Positions 6,572-8,689 of a stretch of 8,689 bases of DNA are shown piece after piece; within the stretch, counting starts at the first letter, position 1; the number at the start of each line of letters is the position of its first letter. The stretch is taken from contig CALYNW010000026.1 in NCBI GenBank assembly GCA_945224895.1, positions 1 through 8,689 of the forward strand, in the 5' to 3' direction. The position numbers and the translations under genes are program-made. This DNA is from an uncultured Clostridia bacterium (GTDB lineage: Bacteria; Bacillota; Clostridia; Oscillospirales; Acutalibacteraceae). The notes beneath the pieces are model-generated. The model had not been told where the DNA came from. It did not search any database and was given only the letters and a program-made list of their open reading frames with translations.

Positions 6572-8542
6572 TTAATTAATATTTTTCAGAAGCGGTTTAA
6601 GATATTTTCCTGTATAGGATTTTTCACAATCCGCTACCTCCTCGGGCGTACCGCACACAACAATTTCTCCTCCGCCGTTACCTCCCTCGGGACCTAAGTC
6701 TATAATATAATCGGCAGTTTTTATAATATCAAGATTGTGTTCAATCACAACAACCGTATTGCCGGTATCAACAAGCATATTGAGTACATTTACAAGCCTG
6801 TGAACATCTGCTGTATGAAGTCCCGTAGTAGGCTCATCAAGGATATAAATGGTCTTGCCCGTGCTTCTCTTTGACAGCTCGGTGGCAAGCTTAACTCTCT
6901 GAGCCTCACCGCCGGAAAGGGTAGTTGCGCTCTGTCCGATTTTTATATATCCCAAGCCAACATCCTGAAGGGTTTTAAGCTTTCTGAGGATTTTCGGCTG
7001 TTGTGAGAAAAATTCAACACCCTCGTCAACAGTCATTTCAAGAACGTCAAATATTGACTTGCCCTTAAATTTAACCTCAAGTGTCTCTCTGTTGTATCTT
7101 TTTCCCGAGCATACCTCACAGGGAACATAAACGTCGGCTAAAAAGTGCATTTCGATTTTTACTATACCGTCACCCTCGCAGGCTTCGCATCTTCCTCCTT
7201 TAACATTAAAGGAAAATCTGTTTGCCTTATAGCCTCTTTGCTTTGCATCAGGTGTTTGTGCAAAAAGCTCTCTTATATCGTTGAAAACGCCTGTATAGGT
7301 TGCGGGATTTGACCTCGGAGTTCTGCCTATGGGCGACTGGTCAATGTCTATTACCTTATCAAGATTATCTGCACCTGTTATATTGTCAAATTTTCCAGGT
7401 CGCTTTTTACCGCCGTTAAGAGTTGTACAAAGATATTTATAAAGTATTTCATTTACAAGGCTTGACTTTCCTGAGCCTGAAACACCTGTAACTGCAACAA
7501 ATTTCCCCAGAGGAATTTCAACATTTATGTTTTTTAGATTATGCTCGCTTGCTCCGTAAACGGTAAGCTTTTTTCCGTTTCCTGCCCTTCTTTTTTCGGG
7601 AACGGGAATAAATCTTTTACCGCTCAGGTACATACCTGTTATTGAACGCTCACAGCCTATAATATCGTCAACCGTACCTGCCGCAACAAGCTCTCCTCCG
7701 TGCACACCTGCACCCGGTCCGATGTCGACAATATAGTCGGCATTTCTCATTGTGTCCTCGTCGTGTTCAACAACAATAAGGGTATTTCCCAAATCACGAA
7801 GATTTTTAAGAGTAGCAAGCAGCTTATCATTATCACGTTGATGCAGACCGATTGACGGCTCGTCAAGAATATAAAGCACACCCATAAGAGATGAGCCTAT
7901 CTGCGTTGCAAGACGTATTCTCTGTGCCTCACCGCCTGAAAGCGTAGCCGCCTCACGTGAAAGAGAAAGATAATCAAGACCTACGGAGTTTAAAAATTCA
8001 AGTCTTTGTCTGATTTCGTTAATTACAAGCTTTCCGATAATCTCCTGCCTTGGAGTAAGCTGAAGATTTTTAATAAATTCAAGCTCCTCTGAAATAGGCA
8101 TTGAGCAAAATTCATAAATATTCTTGCCGCCTACAGTAACGCTCATTATTTCGGGAGTAAGCCTTGACCCCTTACAATCGGGACATACACAGGTGGTCAT
8201 AACCGCTTCTATATCAGACCTTGACCAATCGGATGTGGTTTCGGCATATCTGCGGTTAAGGTTTGGAATAATACCCTCAAAATCGCTTTTATATGTTCCG
8301 GTACCGTAGGAGGTAACACGGCTCATTTCAATTTTCTTTCCGTTGGTGCCGTAAAGCAGGGCATAAATTCCCTCCTCGTTAATCATCTCAACAGGAACAT
8401 CAAGGGAAAATTTGTATGCCTTTGCAAGTCCTTCAAAATACATTCTTGCAATACTGCCCTCTTTAATATTCCAGCCCGACGCTTTAATTGCGCCCTGATT
8501 AATTGAGAGCTTTTTATTAGGAATTATAAGTTCAGGTGATAT
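6572..8542 (-). CDS. uvrA: UvrA excinuclease subunit A, C-terminal part, 5' interrupted
   Basis: UvrA is the DNA-damage-recognising ATPase of nucleotide excision repair; it dimerises, loads UvrB and works in the cytoplasm. The open frame covers about 656 of the usual 940 residues. Counting from the first ATG (8443): a CxxC pair at 87-90, the first ABC signature LSGGEAQR (168-175) with LDEP (193-196), the second Walker [10 protein letters not shown] (320-328), the zinc module CxxC...CxxC (C419, C422, C442, C445), the second signature LSGGEAQR (509-516), LDEP (535-538) and EH (568-569). The C-terminal half looks fully functional. Upstream the homology continues in frame (ISPELIIPN, then GAIKASGW) to a TAA at 8543-8545, so the ATG at 8443 is an internal methionine and not a real start. 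Either the gene is broken or the sequence near the window end is in error. No terminator was seen after the stop at 6572. Confidence 0.9.
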   Translation of the reverse strand: MSPELIIPNKKLSINQGAIKASGWNIKEGSIARMYFEGLAKAYKFSLDVPVEMINEEGIYALLYGTNGKKIEMSRVTSYGTGTYKSDFEGIIPNLNRRYAETTSDWSRSDIEAVMTTCVCPDCKGSRLTPEIMSVTVGGKNIYEFCSMPISEELEFIKNLQLTPRQEIIGKLVINEIRQRLEFLNSVGLDYLSLSREAATLSGGEAQRIRLATQIGSSLMGVLYILDEPSIGLHQRDNDKLLATLKNLRDLGNTLIVVEHDEDTMRNADYIVDIGPGAGVHGGELVAAGTVDDIIGCERSITGMYLSGKRFIPVPEKRRAGNGKKLTVYGASEHNLKNINVEIPLGKFVAVTGVSGSGKSSLVNEILYKYLCTTLNGGKKRPGKFDNITGADNLDKVIDIDQSPIGRTPRSNPATYTGVFNDIRELFAQTPDAKQRGYKANRFSFNVKGGRCEACEGDGIVKIEMHFLADVYVPCEVCSGKRYNRETLEVKFKGKSIFDVLEMTVDEGVEFFSQQPKILRKLKTLQDVGLGYIKIGQSATTLSGGEAQRVKLATELSKRSTGKTIYILDEPTTGLHTADVHRLVNVLNMLVDTGNTVVVIEHNLDIIKTADYIIDLGPEGGNGGGEIVVCGTPEEVADCEKSYTGKYLKPLLKNIN

Positions 8543-8545
8543 TTA

Positions 8546-8674
8546 CTTATATGAGCCTAATCCTCCGCATTTTTTACATGCACATAAAGGATTATTAAAG
8601 GAGAACATTCTAGGGCTCATTTCTTCAATTTCTGAACCATGCTCGGGACAGGCATAATTGAAAGATAACAGTTC
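8546..8674 (-). pseudogene. uvrA: Upstream uvrA fragment beyond the in-frame stop
   Basis: Reading in the same frame upstream of the TAA at 8543-8545 gives 43 more codons of clear UvrA sequence: ELLSFNYACPEHG, then MSPRMFSFNN and CACKKCGGLG. These are the first zinc-module residues, with C-P-E-H in place of the more common CxxC first pair, followed by CxxC. A second in-frame TAA lies at 8675-8677, and the 12 bases beyond it do not look like UvrA. The N-terminal Walker A would lie outside the window. Two nonsense codons within 135 bases of the end suggest a pseudogene or poor end sequence; no frameshift was needed to join the two parts. Confidence 0.75.
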
Positions 8675-8689
8675 TTACCTAAGTCCTAA

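Noticed and set aside
8443..8443. ATG at 8443 as a genuine start of a short UvrA-like protein
   Set aside because: UvrA homology continues in frame upstream of it, and GAGGG lies about 13 bases away, too far for a convincing ribosome site.
8543..8545. Stop-codon reassignment or selenocysteine-type recoding in uvrA
   Set aside because: TAA ends several other genes here, including uvrA itself, and no recoding hairpin is evident; nonsense mutation or sequence error is simpler.

Overview
The window is AT-rich, with every convincing gene on the minus strand, so transcription runs from high to low coordinates. The organism is most likely an anaerobic low-GC Firmicute of the Clostridia, of the Ruminococcaceae/Oscillospiraceae gut type. 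This rests on the AT-rich code with TAA, TAG and TGA all used as stops, the purine-rich Shine-Dalgarno sites, the anaerobic sulfatase-maturase-type radical SAM enzyme, and a UvrA whose sequence looks clostridial. No RNA gene, insertion sequence, CRISPR array or prophage gene was seen.

Layout in transcription order. (1) 8689-6572: the C-terminal three quarters of uvrA (nucleotide excision repair). The N-terminal part lies outside the window, and the visible part is interrupted by in-frame TAA codons at 8543-8545 and 8675-8677. (2) 6463-4898: three overlapping or closely spaced four-helix membrane proteins. Two are clear GtrA-family paralogues and the third is a divergent copy that has lost the family motifs. 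(3) 4908-4087 and 4069-3215: a Cof-type HAD phosphatase and a ComEC-like metallo-beta-lactamase-fold hydrolase, closely spaced behind the GtrA genes and closed by a strong hairpin terminator at 3170-3207. (4) 3096-2197: a secreted right-handed beta-helix protein on its own. (5) 2119-118: a promoter with 17-bp spacing, an anSME-type radical SAM/SPASM enzyme and a lipoprotein with a transglutaminase-like fold whose catalytic Cys and His appear to be replaced. This unit closes with a symmetric hairpin terminator at 50-79.

How the genes may work together: GtrA proteins usually assist lipid-linked sugar transport across the membrane, and the beta-helix protein, anSME and lipoprotein all point to cell-surface or extracellular polysaccharide and protein chemistry. 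No sulfatase and no glycosyltransferase is present, so a single shared pathway is inference only. The points most worth a second look are the broken uvrA, the GtrA triplet with one decaying or specialised copy, and the two-gene anSME/pseudo-transglutaminase lipoprotein unit. I did not find a clearly new defence or mobile system.
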